Source: Anaerolineae bacterium (GTDB taxonomy: Bacteria; Chloroflexota; Anaerolineae; Anaerolineales; Villigracilaceae). Taken from it: DNA of 64,000 nt. Position 1 is the first letter of the stretch, and every line of letters begins with the position of its first letter. Positions 25,810-35,653 of the stretch are shown here, piece after piece. Made by a program: the position numbers and the translations under genes. The stretch covers positions 1 to 64,000 of the forward strand of contig JAKLPV010000047.1 of NCBI GenBank assembly GCA_022013685.1, read 5' to 3'. The notes under the pieces are model-generated. The model made no database searches. It worked only from the letters and a program-made list of their open reading frames with translations, and was not told the DNA's origin.

Positions 25810-27255
25810 ATGATCAACCAACAATACGCCATCTCCGAATACCCCAATGTTGATGAAATCTATGCCAGGCTGAACAAACTCACCGCCCAGCCAATGCGCC
25901 GGATCAACCGGGAGAAGATGCAAGAATACCTGGGCTACTTTGAGACTCATTGCAAACGCTCGAAGGAACTGACCGACGAGGCCAAGAAATTCATCCCCGG
26001 CGGGGTACAGCACAACCTGGCTTTCAATTACCCGTTCCCGATCGCCGTCGAAAAGGCGGAGGGGGCCCATTTATGGGACGCCGACGGCAACCGCTACATT
26101 GACTTTCTCCAGGCGGGCGGCCCAACCGTTTTGGGCAGCAACTACGCCCCGGTGCGCGAGAAAGTTCTCGAAATGCTGCAAACCTGCGGCCCGGTGACCG
26201 GCCTGTTTCACGAATACGAACTCAAGCTGGCGCAACTGGTCAACCGCTTGATGCCCGCTGTTGAGATGTTCCGCATGTTGGGTTCGGGCACCGAGAGCGT
26301 GATGGCCGCCATCCGCGCGGCGCGGGCCTTTACCAAAAAGAAATATGTCATCAAAGTTGGCGGGGCCTATCACGGCTGGAGCGATTCGATGGTCTACGGC
26401 CTGCACGTCCCCGGCACGGGCCGGCTCGAAGCAACCGGCATTCCGCGCGGATCAAGCGCCTCAACCGAGGAGTTTTTCCCCAACAGCCTGGGCGCGCTGA
26501 AACGCCATTTAATGGTCAACCGGCTGCGGGGCGGGACGGCAGCGGTCATCGTCGAACCGGTCGGCCCCGAAAGCGGGACGCGGCCCGTCCCGCGGGATTT
26601 CAATCAAAAAGTCCGCGACTTATGCGATGAATTTGGTGCGCTGCTGATCTTCGACGAAGTCGTGACCGGTTTCCGCCTGGGACTGGGCGGCGCGCAGGGT
26701 TATTTCGGCATCAAACCCGACCTGACGGTCTTCGGCAAGTGCATCACCGGCGGCTACCCGATGGCGGGCGGCGTCGGCGGGCGGCGGGAGGTGATCATGA
26801 GCTTCGCGGCGGGCATCGGCAGCACCGGCGAACGCACCTACGTTGGCGGGACGCTCTCGGCCAATCCGCTGTCTTGTGTGGCAGGCTACCATGCCCTGCT
26901 TGAAATGGAACGCACCAACGCCCCGGTTATTGCCGGGCGGGCAGGCGACCGGCTGACCAAAGGCTTACAGGTCATTATCGCAAAATATGGATTGCCTTTT
27001 GTGGCCTTCAACCAGGGTTCGATTGTTCACCTGGAAACTTCGGGTGTGATGCTGCTCGATCTTAAGAATCCCATGCGGCTGTTGAAGGAACTCAAACCGC
27101 GCAAACACATGCTAGAAGAGATGGGCGCGGCCTACATGGCGAACGGACTGGTGACGCTGGCCGGCAGCCGCATGTACACCTCCATGGCCGATACCGACGA
27201 GGTCATCGACGATGCGTTACACAGGTTTGAACCAGTTTTGGCGGCCTGCGCCTGA
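25810..27255 (+). CDS. Class III PLP aminotransferase (glutamate-1-semialdehyde aminomutase-like)
   Basis: 481 residues. PLP contacts: GSGTESVMAAIRAAR (near 155), GGAYHGWSDS, FDEVVTGFRLGLGGAQ and the Schiff-base lysine in VFGKCITGGYPMAGG (near residue 317). Similar to glutamate-1-semialdehyde 2,1-aminomutase but with an N-terminal extension of about 60 residues and no haem-synthesis neighbours, so an omega-aminotransferase acting on the operon's substrate is more likely. CGAGGAAATT precedes the ATG. Last gene of the operon, followed by a good terminator. Confidence 0.88.
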   Translation: MINQQYAISEYPNVDEIYARLNKLTAQPMRRINREKMQEYLGYFETHCKRSKELTDEAKKFIPGGVQHNLAFNYPFPIAVEKAEGAHLWDADGNRYIDFLQAGGPTVLGSNYAPVREKVLEMLQTCGPVTGLFHEYELKLAQLVNRLMPAVEMFRMLGSGTESVMAAIRAARAFTKKKYVIKVGGAYHGWSDSMVYGLHVPGTGRLEATGIPRGSSASTEEFFPNSLGALKRHLMVNRLRGGTAAVIVEPVGPESGTRPVPRDFNQKVRDLCDEFGALLIFDEVVTGFRLGLGGAQGYFGIKPDLTVFGKCITGGYPMAGGVGGRREVIMSFAAGIGSTGERTYVGGTLSANPLSCVAGYHALLEMERTNAPVIAGRAGDRLTKGLQVIIAKYGLPFVAFNQGSIVHLETSGVMLLDLKNPMRLLKELKPRKHMLEEMGAAYMANGLVTLAGSRMYTSMADTDEVIDDALHRFEPVLAACA

Positions 27256-27258
27256 CAA

Positions 27259-27293
27259 AAAAGGACATCCTCCGGCACAGAGGATGTCCTTTT
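27259..27293. terminator. Bidirectional terminator
   Basis: Perfect 14-bp arms AAAAGGACATCCTC and GAGGATGTCCTTTT with a 7-base loop, between convergent genes. Confidence 0.85.
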
Positions 27294-27310
27294 CATAACT
27301 CGCAGCGAGG

Positions 27311-30300
27311 CTAGCCGAGCGTAAAGAAGAAGGTCGCGCCCAGATTGACTTTCGATTCGGCCCAGACACGGCCTCCGTGCCGATAAATGATCCGTTGAAC
27401 GGTAGCCAACCCGATGCCAGTTCCGTCAAACTCATTTACAGAATGCAGGCGTTGAAACGCACCAAAGAGCTTGTTGGCGTAGGCCATGTTAAAACCCGCA
27501 CCGTTGTCGCGCACAAAATAAACCAATTCGTCATCCAGTCTCTGGACGCCAAACTCGATGCGGGCTGCTTCAGTCTTGGAAGTAAATTTCCAGGCATTGC
27601 CAATCAGGTTTTCCATCACGACCCGCAAGAGACGCACATCCCCATGGGCAGTGACATGCCCGGCAATCACCCACTCCACTTGCCGGCCTGTTTCGGAGCG
27701 CCCCAATTCCTCGGCAATATCATGAGCCAACTCGCTCAAATCCACCCGATCCATGCGCATTTCGGCGCGAGTCATACGAGAGAGATTTAATAAGGCATCT
27801 ATTAATTGCCCCATATGGTGACTTTCTGCCCGAACCTTGGCAAGCAATGTCTGGATTTCGCCATCCAACTGTTCGCCAAAATCTTCGACAATGATACGAG
27901 AGAAGCCATCAATCGCCCGCAGTGGCGCGCGCAAATCATGTGAAACAGAATAAGCAAAGGCTTCCAACTCTTTATTGGCAAGCTCCAGTTGGGCGGTGCG
28001 TTCAATAACACGCTTCTCCAGTTCAGCGTTCAACAGGCGCACTTCTGCTTCGGTCTTGCGCAATTCGTCTTCTGCGCGCTTTCGTTCTGTAATATCCCGC
28101 ACAATCGAGAGAGCCAGACCGTCAGGGAGAACAGAATTGGTCACTTCCACCGGGATGTACGTCCCGTCTTTGCGCACGTCCAGGCTTTCAAAGGGTTTTT
28201 GCCCGTATTGAGAAAGCTCCTGACGGATTGCCAGGCTGCTGCGGTGGTTTTCAGGGGCGATCAAATCAGATACCAGCATACCCAATAATTCTTCGCGGGT
28301 ATAGCCAAGCATTTGACAGGCGCGCTGATTGGCATCCAGTATTTTATCGTCCTGGGTTTCGATGAAAATTGCATCGTTGGCTTGCTCGAACAAGGTGCGG
28401 TAGCGCTGTTCGCTCTCAAGGAGAGCGTATTCAAATTGCTTCGCATCCGTGATGTCTCGTATCAGGGCCAACACCGATTCTTCATCAAGCGGGGTCAAGC
28501 GGCCTTCGAAATATCGCTTTTTATCACCAACCATAAGCGAATAGCTAAAGATCTGCATTTCGCCGCTCTCAAGGGTTTCGGCGATCTTGACAGCAGCTAA
28601 TTCGGCCACATCTTGCGAAAAAAGGTTTTCAACCTTGCGCCCGATCACCTGGTCTGGCGGAAGCAACAACTTGCCTGGGTCAGCCGCAACACAATCCAAA
28701 AAAGTGTGAGTTAGATCGATTTGAAAGAGCAAATCGGGTAAGGCAGCCACAATCGCCCGGTTGCGTTCTTCGCTTTTTCGGAGAGCGGCCTCCGCTTGCT
28801 TGCGATCAGTAATATCTAGAAACATGACCGCCATACGGTTTTGTCCGGTTTGAAATGCATGGAGTTCGTAAGCGCCATTGATGCTGCCATGCTCATAATT
28901 GATCTGGACTTGCTCCCAAGTGTGCCCATGCCTTGCTACCAGACGATATTGTTGAGGGACTTCGGTCGCAGCCAGGGGCGGAAAAGCCTCCTCGATGGTC
29001 TTTCCTAAAAATTGCGAGTTATCAACTCCCAAGATTCGATCTGCGGCGGAGTTTGCCCCAGCAAAAATCAGGCTATCATCCGCATCATTTAACTCATAGA
29101 TGTGCATGCCCATCGGTGACGATTCGACAATTTGCCTGAAGCGATTCTCACTCTCACGCAGTTGCTCGTCTGCCTGCTTTTTCGAGGTGATATCGCGATA
29201 ATTAACAACGATTGCCTGCACAGTTGGGTCATGCAGCAAATTGGTAGCCGTTGCCTCGGTCCACCAAACAGTTCCATCCATTTTCCGTGAACGGAATTGT
29301 GCAGTGACTGTGTTATTCGCCCCACCCAGAACCTTCGCGAGCGATTGCACAACAATTGGCATATCTTCCGGGTAAATGCTTTCCAGGGCATTTTTTCCGA
29401 TCCGTTCGCTGGGTTCGTAACCGGTAATGCGACGAACGGTTGGACCCTCGTAAAGGATCGTGCCATCCTCCGCAAGCAGAGCCAGGGCGTCATGGCTGTT
29501 TTCGATCAGCGTCCGGAAGCGCCGCTCGCTTTGTTGGATAGCCTGCTCAGCGCGTTTTCGTTCGGTAATATCTGAAACCGAACCAAGCAGGAAACCCGGT
29601 TTACCATCTTCACCCTGCAAAAATACAGCCGACAGGGAAATCCAGTAGGTGGAACCATCTTTCTTCAGTGAAAGAAGTTCCCTGTTTTTTATAAAGCCCT
29701 GATTTTTAACTTCATCGATAATTTTATCCCGGTCATCAAAGTTGGCATAAAGCCGCTGGGCAGAAATTTGCATGAACTCTTCAATACTTTCGTAGCCAGA
29801 CATTTCTACCAGCGCAGAGTTTGCCTGCAAGAACTTCCCATCCAGGCTGGACATAAAAATGCCCGTATTAATGGTGTCGATCAGGGTACGATATTTTTCT
29901 TCACTGGCCTTCAAACTGTCCAGCATTTGCTTGCGCTCGGTAATGTCACGCACTACAACCTGCACGGCAATCCGGCCTTCATAATTAATGGCCATTGCGA
30001 CAACTTCAACATCGATAATTGTGCCATCTAATCGAATAAATTTTTCTTCCATGGCTGGAGCTTTCGTTCCTTCAAGCGTCATTTTGTGAATTCGACGCAA
30101 GACACGCGTACGCTCATCGGGATGAACGAAATCAATCACGGGTTTTCCTAAAAGCTCTGAAACATCTCCTGCATGCATCAGCTTTGCGCTCGCCGAATTG
30201 GCAAAAACAACAATTCCATCGCGATGGACAACGATCCCATCCGGTGAAAGCTCCACCAGGCTGCGGTAATTTTCCTCGCTCTCCTGCAGGGCTTGCTCAG

Positions 30301-32299
30301 CTTGCTTGCGCTCGGTTACATCCAGGGTGAAACCCGCCAGCATCTCGGGCTTGCCATCCTTGCGAATCGGGAATTTTGTCGTCTCGTAAATTCGGCCGTT
30401 GAATTCTTCTGTTACCAAAATACGCTTGCCCTCATTCAAAATGCGAATGTCATCCGCCACCATGCTTTTGGCCAGATCGGATGGAAAGAGTTCATCCATA
30501 TTCTTGCCAAGCAGTTCGCCAAGAGGCATGCCCAACATTTGTTCATAATTTTTACTCAAACGCAGGGCGCGGATATTTTTATCCTTGAAAAATACGTACA
30601 CCGGGCTGTGTTCCAGAAAAGATGAAAATATGATCTCACTTTCACGCAATGCATCTTCGATTTTCTTTCGCTCAGAGATGTCTGTGTGAATGCCAACAAG
30701 CCCGATGATCTGGCCGCTGTCATCCATGTTGGCATAGGCTCGCAGGAAGATGTTTAGTATGCTTTTATCTTTGGCATACATCTTTGCTTCACCGATCCAT
30801 TGTTCCCCGGCCTTAATGGTTTCGAAGACATCTTTGCCAATATTTTCGTCCACATATAACGTGGCCGATGGGTTATCGCCGACATCCCCAAACAACTGGC
30901 TAAACGCTTCGTTTTGATAGTAATGCACCCCTTGCGGGGTAGACATCCCGATTGCATCTGTAGCGTTTTCGACCGATTCTTTAAACAAACGCAAGTTTTT
31001 TTCAGACTGGTTGCGTTCTGTGACATCATTGAAAGCCGCCACCCACAACTTGCCAACAGGGTGCGTAACAATTTCCACATCGCGCAGGCTGCCATCCTTG
31101 CAAGTCACTTTGTATTCCCGTAAAGGCGTGGAATTTCCGCTTTTTACAGATTGCGTCACATCCTGGTCCCAAAGAGCCCGAACCTGCTCGCGATATCCCG
31201 GTTCAGGGTAGGCATTTTCCATCCAGGAATCTGCCGTAGGAATATCATTGAGAATATAGCCATAGTTTTCCGTAAATTTTCGATTGACAACCCACATTTT
31301 TCCATCATCTTCTGAAATGCTGATCGGAATTGGCAAAAAGTCCACCGCCTCACGAAAACGAGATTCAGAACTTTGCAGCATTGAGACTGCCTCTTGCAAT
31401 TCAACCGTTCGATGATGAATACGCGCTTGCAAAATACGGTTGAAGAAAAACAGGGCAAAAATCACAAGGGCTATAATTACCCCGCCCAGGGTCATGTAAG
31501 GCAGATACTTTTCGTATGGATTTTCAGTACTGACACCCAGCCAGTGCCTGTCAATGTCTTTGTATTCTTCCTGGCTAATTCTGGAAAATCCCTGGTTGAC
31601 CAGACTCAAAATGATTGAATCGCCTTTTTTGACAGCTCGGTGAAATTCTCCACCATACAACGGATCTGAATAAGTAAATTGGTTTTGAATATTATATTTA
31701 TAAAGAAAATATAGCCCCGGAGGCTGATCGATTACAAAAATAGCCTCTTCTTGCGCCGCAGCCGCCCGGATGATCTCTTCATAGCTGTTGTAATAAACCA
31801 GGTTTTTGACACCGTGATCCAGGAGATATTCGGCGTTTGCATCGCCAGATTTGACTGCCACACGAAAGCCGCGCAAATCTGCGGCGCCCGCCAAGCCCGA
31901 TATGTTTTTTTGAAAAAAGATGCGCACATCTATTTCTGCATACGGTTTGGTGAAATCATAAAGCTCGGCGCGCTCATCGGTATAGAAGATTGTGTCGATT
32001 ACATCAAATTGCCCCGCTTCCATGCCATCCATGGCCTCAACCCAGGGAAGCGCCGTGATTTCCACCTTCACACCAGTCCGCTCTTGCCATAATTTCCACT
32101 GGTCGATCAGGATGCCCCGCAGGTTGCCATTTTCGTCTTCGAAAACATAAGGCGGATAGTTGTTGTCCATCACCACCCGGATGCTGGCAACAGAACCAGC
32201 ATCCTCAACCGCTCCGGGCTGGGAACAAGACATTAGCGTGATCGCAAACAGAAGGAAAACCCCCGCTAAAAAACAAGAAAACCCCTGCCGTTTTCTCAT
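27311..32299 (-). CDS. Giant sensor histidine kinase: SBP3 domain, nine PAS domains, HisKA, HATPase
   Basis: 1662 residues from the ATG at 32299, which has TGGAGG 5 bases upstream. A leader with lipobox-like LMSC near residue 22 is followed by a family 3 solute-binding domain (about 40-265, SIRVVMDNNYPPYVFEDENG), a membrane helix near 280-300 and then nine PAS/PAC modules, each ending in a DITERK-like helix. The kinase has the H-box SVSHDLRAPLRAIDGFSRI, an N-box LIGNAWKF and G-boxes DNGAGF and GTGIGLA, so it should be active. It lacks a receiver domain and no response regulator is adjacent. The form fits an amino-acid-like ligand sensor feeding a cytoplasmic multi-signal relay. Confidence 0.93.
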   Translation of the reverse strand: MRKRQGFSCFLAGVFLLFAITLMSCSQPGAVEDAGSVASIRVVMDNNYPPYVFEDENGNLRGILIDQWKLWQERTGVKVEITALPWVEAMDGMEAGQFDVIDTIFYTDERAELYDFTKPYAEIDVRIFFQKNISGLAGAADLRGFRVAVKSGDANAEYLLDHGVKNLVYYNSYEEIIRAAAAQEEAIFVIDQPPGLYFLYKYNIQNQFTYSDPLYGGEFHRAVKKGDSIILSLVNQGFSRISQEEYKDIDRHWLGVSTENPYEKYLPYMTLGGVIIALVIFALFFFNRILQARIHHRTVELQEAVSMLQSSESRFREAVDFLPIPISISEDDGKMWVVNRKFTENYGYILNDIPTADSWMENAYPEPGYREQVRALWDQDVTQSVKSGNSTPLREYKVTCKDGSLRDVEIVTHPVGKLWVAAFNDVTERNQSEKNLRLFKESVENATDAIGMSTPQGVHYYQNEAFSQLFGDVGDNPSATLYVDENIGKDVFETIKAGEQWIGEAKMYAKDKSILNIFLRAYANMDDSGQIIGLVGIHTDISERKKIEDALRESEIIFSSFLEHSPVYVFFKDKNIRALRLSKNYEQMLGMPLGELLGKNMDELFPSDLAKSMVADDIRILNEGKRILVTEEFNGRIYETTKFPIRKDGKPEMLAGFTLDVTERKQAEQALQESEENYRSLVELSPDGIVVHRDGIVVFANSASAKLMHAGDVSELLGKPVIDFVHPDERTRVLRRIHKMTLEGTKAPAMEEKFIRLDGTIIDVEVVAMAINYEGRIAVQVVVRDITERKQMLDSLKASEEKYRTLIDTINTGIFMSSLDGKFLQANSALVEMSGYESIEEFMQISAQRLYANFDDRDKIIDEVKNQGFIKNRELLSLKKDGSTYWISLSAVFLQGEDGKPGFLLGSVSDITERKRAEQAIQQSERRFRTLIENSHDALALLAEDGTILYEGPTVRRITGYEPSERIGKNALESIYPEDMPIVVQSLAKVLGGANNTVTAQFRSRKMDGTVWWTEATATNLLHDPTVQAIVVNYRDITSKKQADEQLRESENRFRQIVESSPMGMHIYELNDADDSLIFAGANSAADRILGVDNSQFLGKTIEEAFPPLAATEVPQQYRLVARHGHTWEQVQINYEHGSINGAYELHAFQTGQNRMAVMFLDITDRKQAEAALRKSEERNRAIVAALPDLLFQIDLTHTFLDCVAADPGKLLLPPDQVIGRKVENLFSQDVAELAAVKIAETLESGEMQIFSYSLMVGDKKRYFEGRLTPLDEESVLALIRDITDAKQFEYALLESEQRYRTLFEQANDAIFIETQDDKILDANQRACQMLGYTREELLGMLVSDLIAPENHRSSLAIRQELSQYGQKPFESLDVRKDGTYIPVEVTNSVLPDGLALSIVRDITERKRAEDELRKTEAEVRLLNAELEKRVIERTAQLELANKELEAFAYSVSHDLRAPLRAIDGFSRIIVEDFGEQLDGEIQTLLAKVRAESHHMGQLIDALLNLSRMTRAEMRMDRVDLSELAHDIAEELGRSETGRQVEWVIAGHVTAHGDVRLLRVVMENLIGNAWKFTSKTEAARIEFGVQRLDDELVYFVRDNGAGFNMAYANKLFGAFQRLHSVNEFDGTGIGLATVQRIIYRHGGRVWAESKVNLGATFFFTLG

Positions 32300-32436
32300 G
32301 GCAGCCTCCAAAGGGTACAGCAGCTAATCGTCTCTTCACGTATATCCAGAAATATTAACCTGTGTAATGATTGTACACATTTTTTTCATAAGAAGCTGCG
32401 TGACTTCTGGCCCTATTTTGTGCTAAACTTTTCGAT

Positions 32437-33381
32437 ATGTCCAACATAAACCCCCACACAACATACAAACTCCTGATTGCTTCCAAATACGCCGACGACT
32501 ACCGCACCCTGCTCGAGGCGGCAGAATTGCCGGGTCTGGAAATCGTTGAGCGGGATGAGATTCCCGCTAACTGCGACATCGTTTTTGGCGAGCCTTCGCT
32601 CATTAAACCGATTTTGCCGGGCCTGCCCACCGTCAACTGGATCCAGTCCACCTTTGCCGGGGTCGACCCGTTGCTCGACCCCACCCTGCGGCGTGACTAC
32701 ATGCTGACCAACATGCGCGGCGTCTTTGGCGGATTAATGTCTGAGTTTATCATCGGCTACCTGCTGCTGCACGAGCGCAAGATTTTGCAGCGTCTCGAAG
32801 CGCAAAAAAAACGTCAGTGGGATGCAACCCTGACCGGAACCCTGCGCGAAAAGACAATCGGCCTGCTCAGCGTCGGCTCGATAGGCGCGGAAGTGGCCCG
32901 CACTGCCAAATTTTTCGGCATGACCGTGCGAGGATACACGCGTGAAAGCGAAGCCAGCCAGGATGTTGACCAATACTTTCACGGCGAAGAACTGTTTGCA
33001 TTTGCCCAGGGCGTGGATTATCTCGTCAACATCCTGCCCAACACCAGCGCAACCCGCCAAATCGTCGATGCGGAACTGCTTGCCTGCCTGCCCGCCCACG
33101 CCCTGTTCATCAATGTCGGACGCGGCAGCGCGGTAGATCAATCAGCCTTGATCCAGGCCCTCGAAACGGGAGCCATTGCCGGGGCTGTTCTGGACGTCTT
33201 CGATGTCGAGCCGCTCCCGTCTGAGCATCCGTTTTGGAGCGCGCCCAACACCATCATCACCAGCCACTCCTCCGCGCCCAGTTTCCCGAAAGAGATTGCC
33301 AGGGTCTTTATCGAAAACTACCGCTTATACGCTGAAGGCCAGCCGCTCAACTACCGCGTCGATTTTGAAAAAGGGTATTGA
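32437..33381 (+). CDS. D-2-hydroxyacid dehydrogenase (NAD-binding)
   Basis: 314 residues. The Rossmann nucleotide loop is LSVGSIGAEVARTAKFFG (near residue 149), and the catalytic triad appears as Arg in NVGRGSAVD, Glu in DVFDVEPLPSEHPFW and His in ITSHSSAP. The family interconverts 2-hydroxy and 2-keto acids such as glyoxylate or hydroxypyruvate; the exact substrate is open. TAAACT lies about 9 bases before the ATG with no ribosome-binding site, so the message may be almost leaderless. The next gene starts directly after the stop. Confidence 0.88.
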   Translation: MSNINPHTTYKLLIASKYADDYRTLLEAAELPGLEIVERDEIPANCDIVFGEPSLIKPILPGLPTVNWIQSTFAGVDPLLDPTLRRDYMLTNMRGVFGGLMSEFIIGYLLLHERKILQRLEAQKKRQWDATLTGTLREKTIGLLSVGSIGAEVARTAKFFGMTVRGYTRESEASQDVDQYFHGEELFAFAQGVDYLVNILPNTSATRQIVDAELLACLPAHALFINVGRGSAVDQSALIQALETGAIAGAVLDVFDVEPLPSEHPFWSAPNTIITSHSSAPSFPKEIARVFIENYRLYAEGQPLNYRVDFEKGY

Positions 33382-33780
33382 GTGAAAATTCAGAAAATCA
33401 TTCTTGTGCTGGTTGTCTCTCTCAGCCTGCTCTGGTTTTCCGAACAATTCTCGCCGGCCAGTCTGTTTGAACCGCAAAGCACCGGCTGGATTCTTTGGGT
33501 CAGCTTCGCCAAAGACCTGATCCAGCCGTTCGCGTTTTATTTTTTTCTATGCCTGGGACAAAAATGGCTCCCCACCTGGCGCAGCCGCGCGCTGATCGCC
33601 TTTGGCGTGCCCACACTGCTCGAATTCGGACAGATCTTTTACCGCGCCCTTGTCTACCAGGATCAGTTGGTTTACATGGGCAACTTCGACCCGCTCGATT
33701 TTCTCGTCTACGCCACTGGGGTCGCGCTGGCGGTGCTGGTGGAGCGCAAGCTGTTTGCAAGATTGAGTTTTTGGGAATAA
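33382..33780 (+). CDS. VanZ-like small membrane protein
   Basis: 132 residues starting at a GTG that follows the previous stop codon without a gap (TGAGTG), so translation is probably coupled. Four hydrophobic segments are seen, and TLLEFGQIF with FDPLDFLVYATGVALAVLVE resembles the VanZ/DUF2809-like pattern EFxQ...D..D. The function of such proteins outside glycopeptide resistance is unknown. Confidence 0.7.
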   Translation: MKIQKIILVLVVSLSLLWFSEQFSPASLFEPQSTGWILWVSFAKDLIQPFAFYFFLCLGQKWLPTWRSRALIAFGVPTLLEFGQIFYRALVYQDQLVYMGNFDPLDFLVYATGVALAVLVERKLFARLSFWE

Positions 33781-33869
33781 AACCATTTCACTCGGCATCA
33801 CAAATAATTCGATGCTGAGGAAAGGCACTCTGGAATTTCTACAAAAAAAATAGCGCGCTATAAAAAAAT

Positions 33870-35423
33870 ATGACATCATCCCATCTCATCCTCGCCCTCG
33901 ACCACGGCACCAGCGGCATGAAAGTCGCGCTGATCAGCATCAGCGGCGAGGTGCTCGGCTGGGAAAGCCAGTCCATCCAACTGCACCTGACCCCCGACGG
34001 CGGCGCAGAGCAAAGCCCCGACGAATGGTGGGGGGCCTTCCTGGCCTGCGCCACGCGCCTGCTGGGGCGCTTCCCTGAAGCCGCGCCGCGCATCCGCGCC
34101 GTGTGCGCCTCAACCCAGGGCGAAGGCACCGTCCCGGTCGATAAAAACGGCCAGGCCCTGATGAAATGCATCCTGTGGATGGACATGCGCGGCGCGCCCT
34201 CCCTGCGCAAGCACTTCGGCGACAACCCGCTCAACCTGCTGCGCTGGGTGCGTTTGACCGGCGGCATGCCCTCGCCGACCGGCAAAGACCCGGCCGCGCA
34301 CATGCTCTTGATCCGCGACCAGTTCCCCGAGATCTACACCAAAACCTATAAATTTCTGAACGTTTTGGATTATTTGAACTTAAAACTGACCGGCAGGTTC
34401 ACTGCGACCTTCGACTCGATCCTGACCTCGTGGGTGACCGACAACCGCGACCCGGATGCTGTCCGCTACGACCCCGGCCTGGTTCGCCGCTCTGGCATCG
34501 AGGCCGATAAACTGCCCGAAATCGTGCCCTGTACCGCTATTTTGGGCAATCTGACCCCTGAAGTCGCCTCCGCCCTCGGGCTTTCGGCCGATATCAAGGT
34601 CGTCGCCGGCGCGATCGACAATACCGCCGCCGCAATTGGCTCGGGCGCGGTCGAGAATTACGCCACCCACCTCTACATCGGCACCTCCTCGTGGATGGCG
34701 GCGCACGTCCCCTACAAGAAAACCGACATTTTCTCATCGCTGGCTTCCGTGCCATGCGCCGTGCCGGGGCGTTACCTGCTGACCGCCCTGCAAGCCACCG
34801 CCGGCGGCAACCTGACCTACCTGCGCGATAACATCCTGTATCACAAGGATGAGCTGCTCCAGGAAGCTGACGTGCCCGACATCTTCAAGGTGCTCGACCA
34901 GATCGCGGCGCGCGTCCCGGCTGGCAGCAATGGCGTGCTGTACACCCCTTGGATCTGGGGCGAACGCGCCCCGATCGACGATAAAACCGTGCGGGCCGGG
35001 TTGTACAACCTGTCCCTGCATAACACGCGTGAGGATATCATCCGCGCCTTTCTGGAGGGGATCGCCTTCAACACGCGCTGGCTGCTCGAACCGGTCCAAA
35101 AGTTTACGGGTAGAAAGGTCGAGGCAATCCACATCGTCGGCGGCGGCGCCCAGTCCGACGTCTGGTGTCAGATCTTTGCCGATGTGATGAATGTCGAAAT
35201 CCGCCAGGTTGCTGACCCGATCTACGCCAACGCCCGCGGGGCCGCCTGGATCGCGGCGGTCGGCCTGGGCGAAATATCGTTCAACGATGTGCCCAAGTTG
35301 GTCAAAATCAAGAGCGGCTACACGCCGAACTCGCAAAACCGGGCTCGTTATGATCAGAGTTTCAGCATTTTCAAGGATATTTACCGTCAGATGAAGGGTA
35401 TTTACAGGCGTTTAAACTCCTGA
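33870..35423 (+). CDS. FGGY-family carbohydrate kinase (xylulokinase-like)
   Basis: 517 residues, typical length. Phosphate-binding loop ALDHGTSGMKVALIS at residues 9-23, the catalytic Asp in CILWMDMRG, the FGGY-type second half with GAIDNTAAAIGSGAV and the signature VGGGAQSDVWCQIFADV with NARGAAWIAAVG. Members phosphorylate xylulose, glycerol, ribulose or gluconate; closest in feel to xylulokinases. There are no sugar isomerase or transporter genes alongside. A palindrome ATAGCGCGCTAT (33850-33861) lies just before the start, and no ribosome-binding site is visible. Confidence 0.88.
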   Translation: MTSSHLILALDHGTSGMKVALISISGEVLGWESQSIQLHLTPDGGAEQSPDEWWGAFLACATRLLGRFPEAAPRIRAVCASTQGEGTVPVDKNGQALMKCILWMDMRGAPSLRKHFGDNPLNLLRWVRLTGGMPSPTGKDPAAHMLLIRDQFPEIYTKTYKFLNVLDYLNLKLTGRFTATFDSILTSWVTDNRDPDAVRYDPGLVRRSGIEADKLPEIVPCTAILGNLTPEVASALGLSADIKVVAGAIDNTAAAIGSGAVENYATHLYIGTSSWMAAHVPYKKTDIFSSLASVPCAVPGRYLLTALQATAGGNLTYLRDNILYHKDELLQEADVPDIFKVLDQIAARVPAGSNGVLYTPWIWGERAPIDDKTVRAGLYNLSLHNTREDIIRAFLEGIAFNTRWLLEPVQKFTGRKVEAIHIVGGGAQSDVWCQIFADVMNVEIRQVADPIYANARGAAWIAAVGLGEISFNDVPKLVKIKSGYTPNSQNRARYDQSFSIFKDIYRQMKGIYRRLNS

Positions 35424-35465
35424 CCCAGCGCAAGCGGGCAGGGCAATGAAAACGCCATATTCTCC

Positions 35466-35493
35466 TTGACGTAAAGGATACTTGGGATACAAT
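35466..35493 (+). promoter_or_regulatory. Promoter of the tRNA-Leu gene
   Basis: TTGACG (35466-35471) and TACAAT (35488-35493), 16 bases apart, end 9 bases before the tRNA. Confidence 0.8.
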
Positions 35494-35502
35494 TAAACAC
35501 CC

Positions 35503-35589
35503 GGGGCGATGGCGGAATCGGCAGACGCAGCGGACTTAAAATCCGCCGATAGAGATATCGTGAGGGTTCGACCCCCTCTCGCCCCACCA
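35503..35589 (+). tRNA. tRNA-Leu(UAA)
   Basis: The acceptor arm GGGGCGA (35503-35509) pairs with TCGCCCC (35579-35585); the anticodon loop CTTAAAA gives anticodon TAA. A long variable arm (CGATA-GAGA-TATCG) marks a class II tRNA, and the T-arm GAGGG-TTCGACC-CCCTC is perfect. CCA is encoded (35587-35589). It is followed 64 bases later by the dGTPase gene, possibly in one transcript. Confidence 0.95.
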
Positions 35590-35653
35590 CATAGACTACC
35601 CAGCGGGGACTCGTTGAGCCCCCGCTCCGTGTCTCACCAACAAGAGAGCGACC

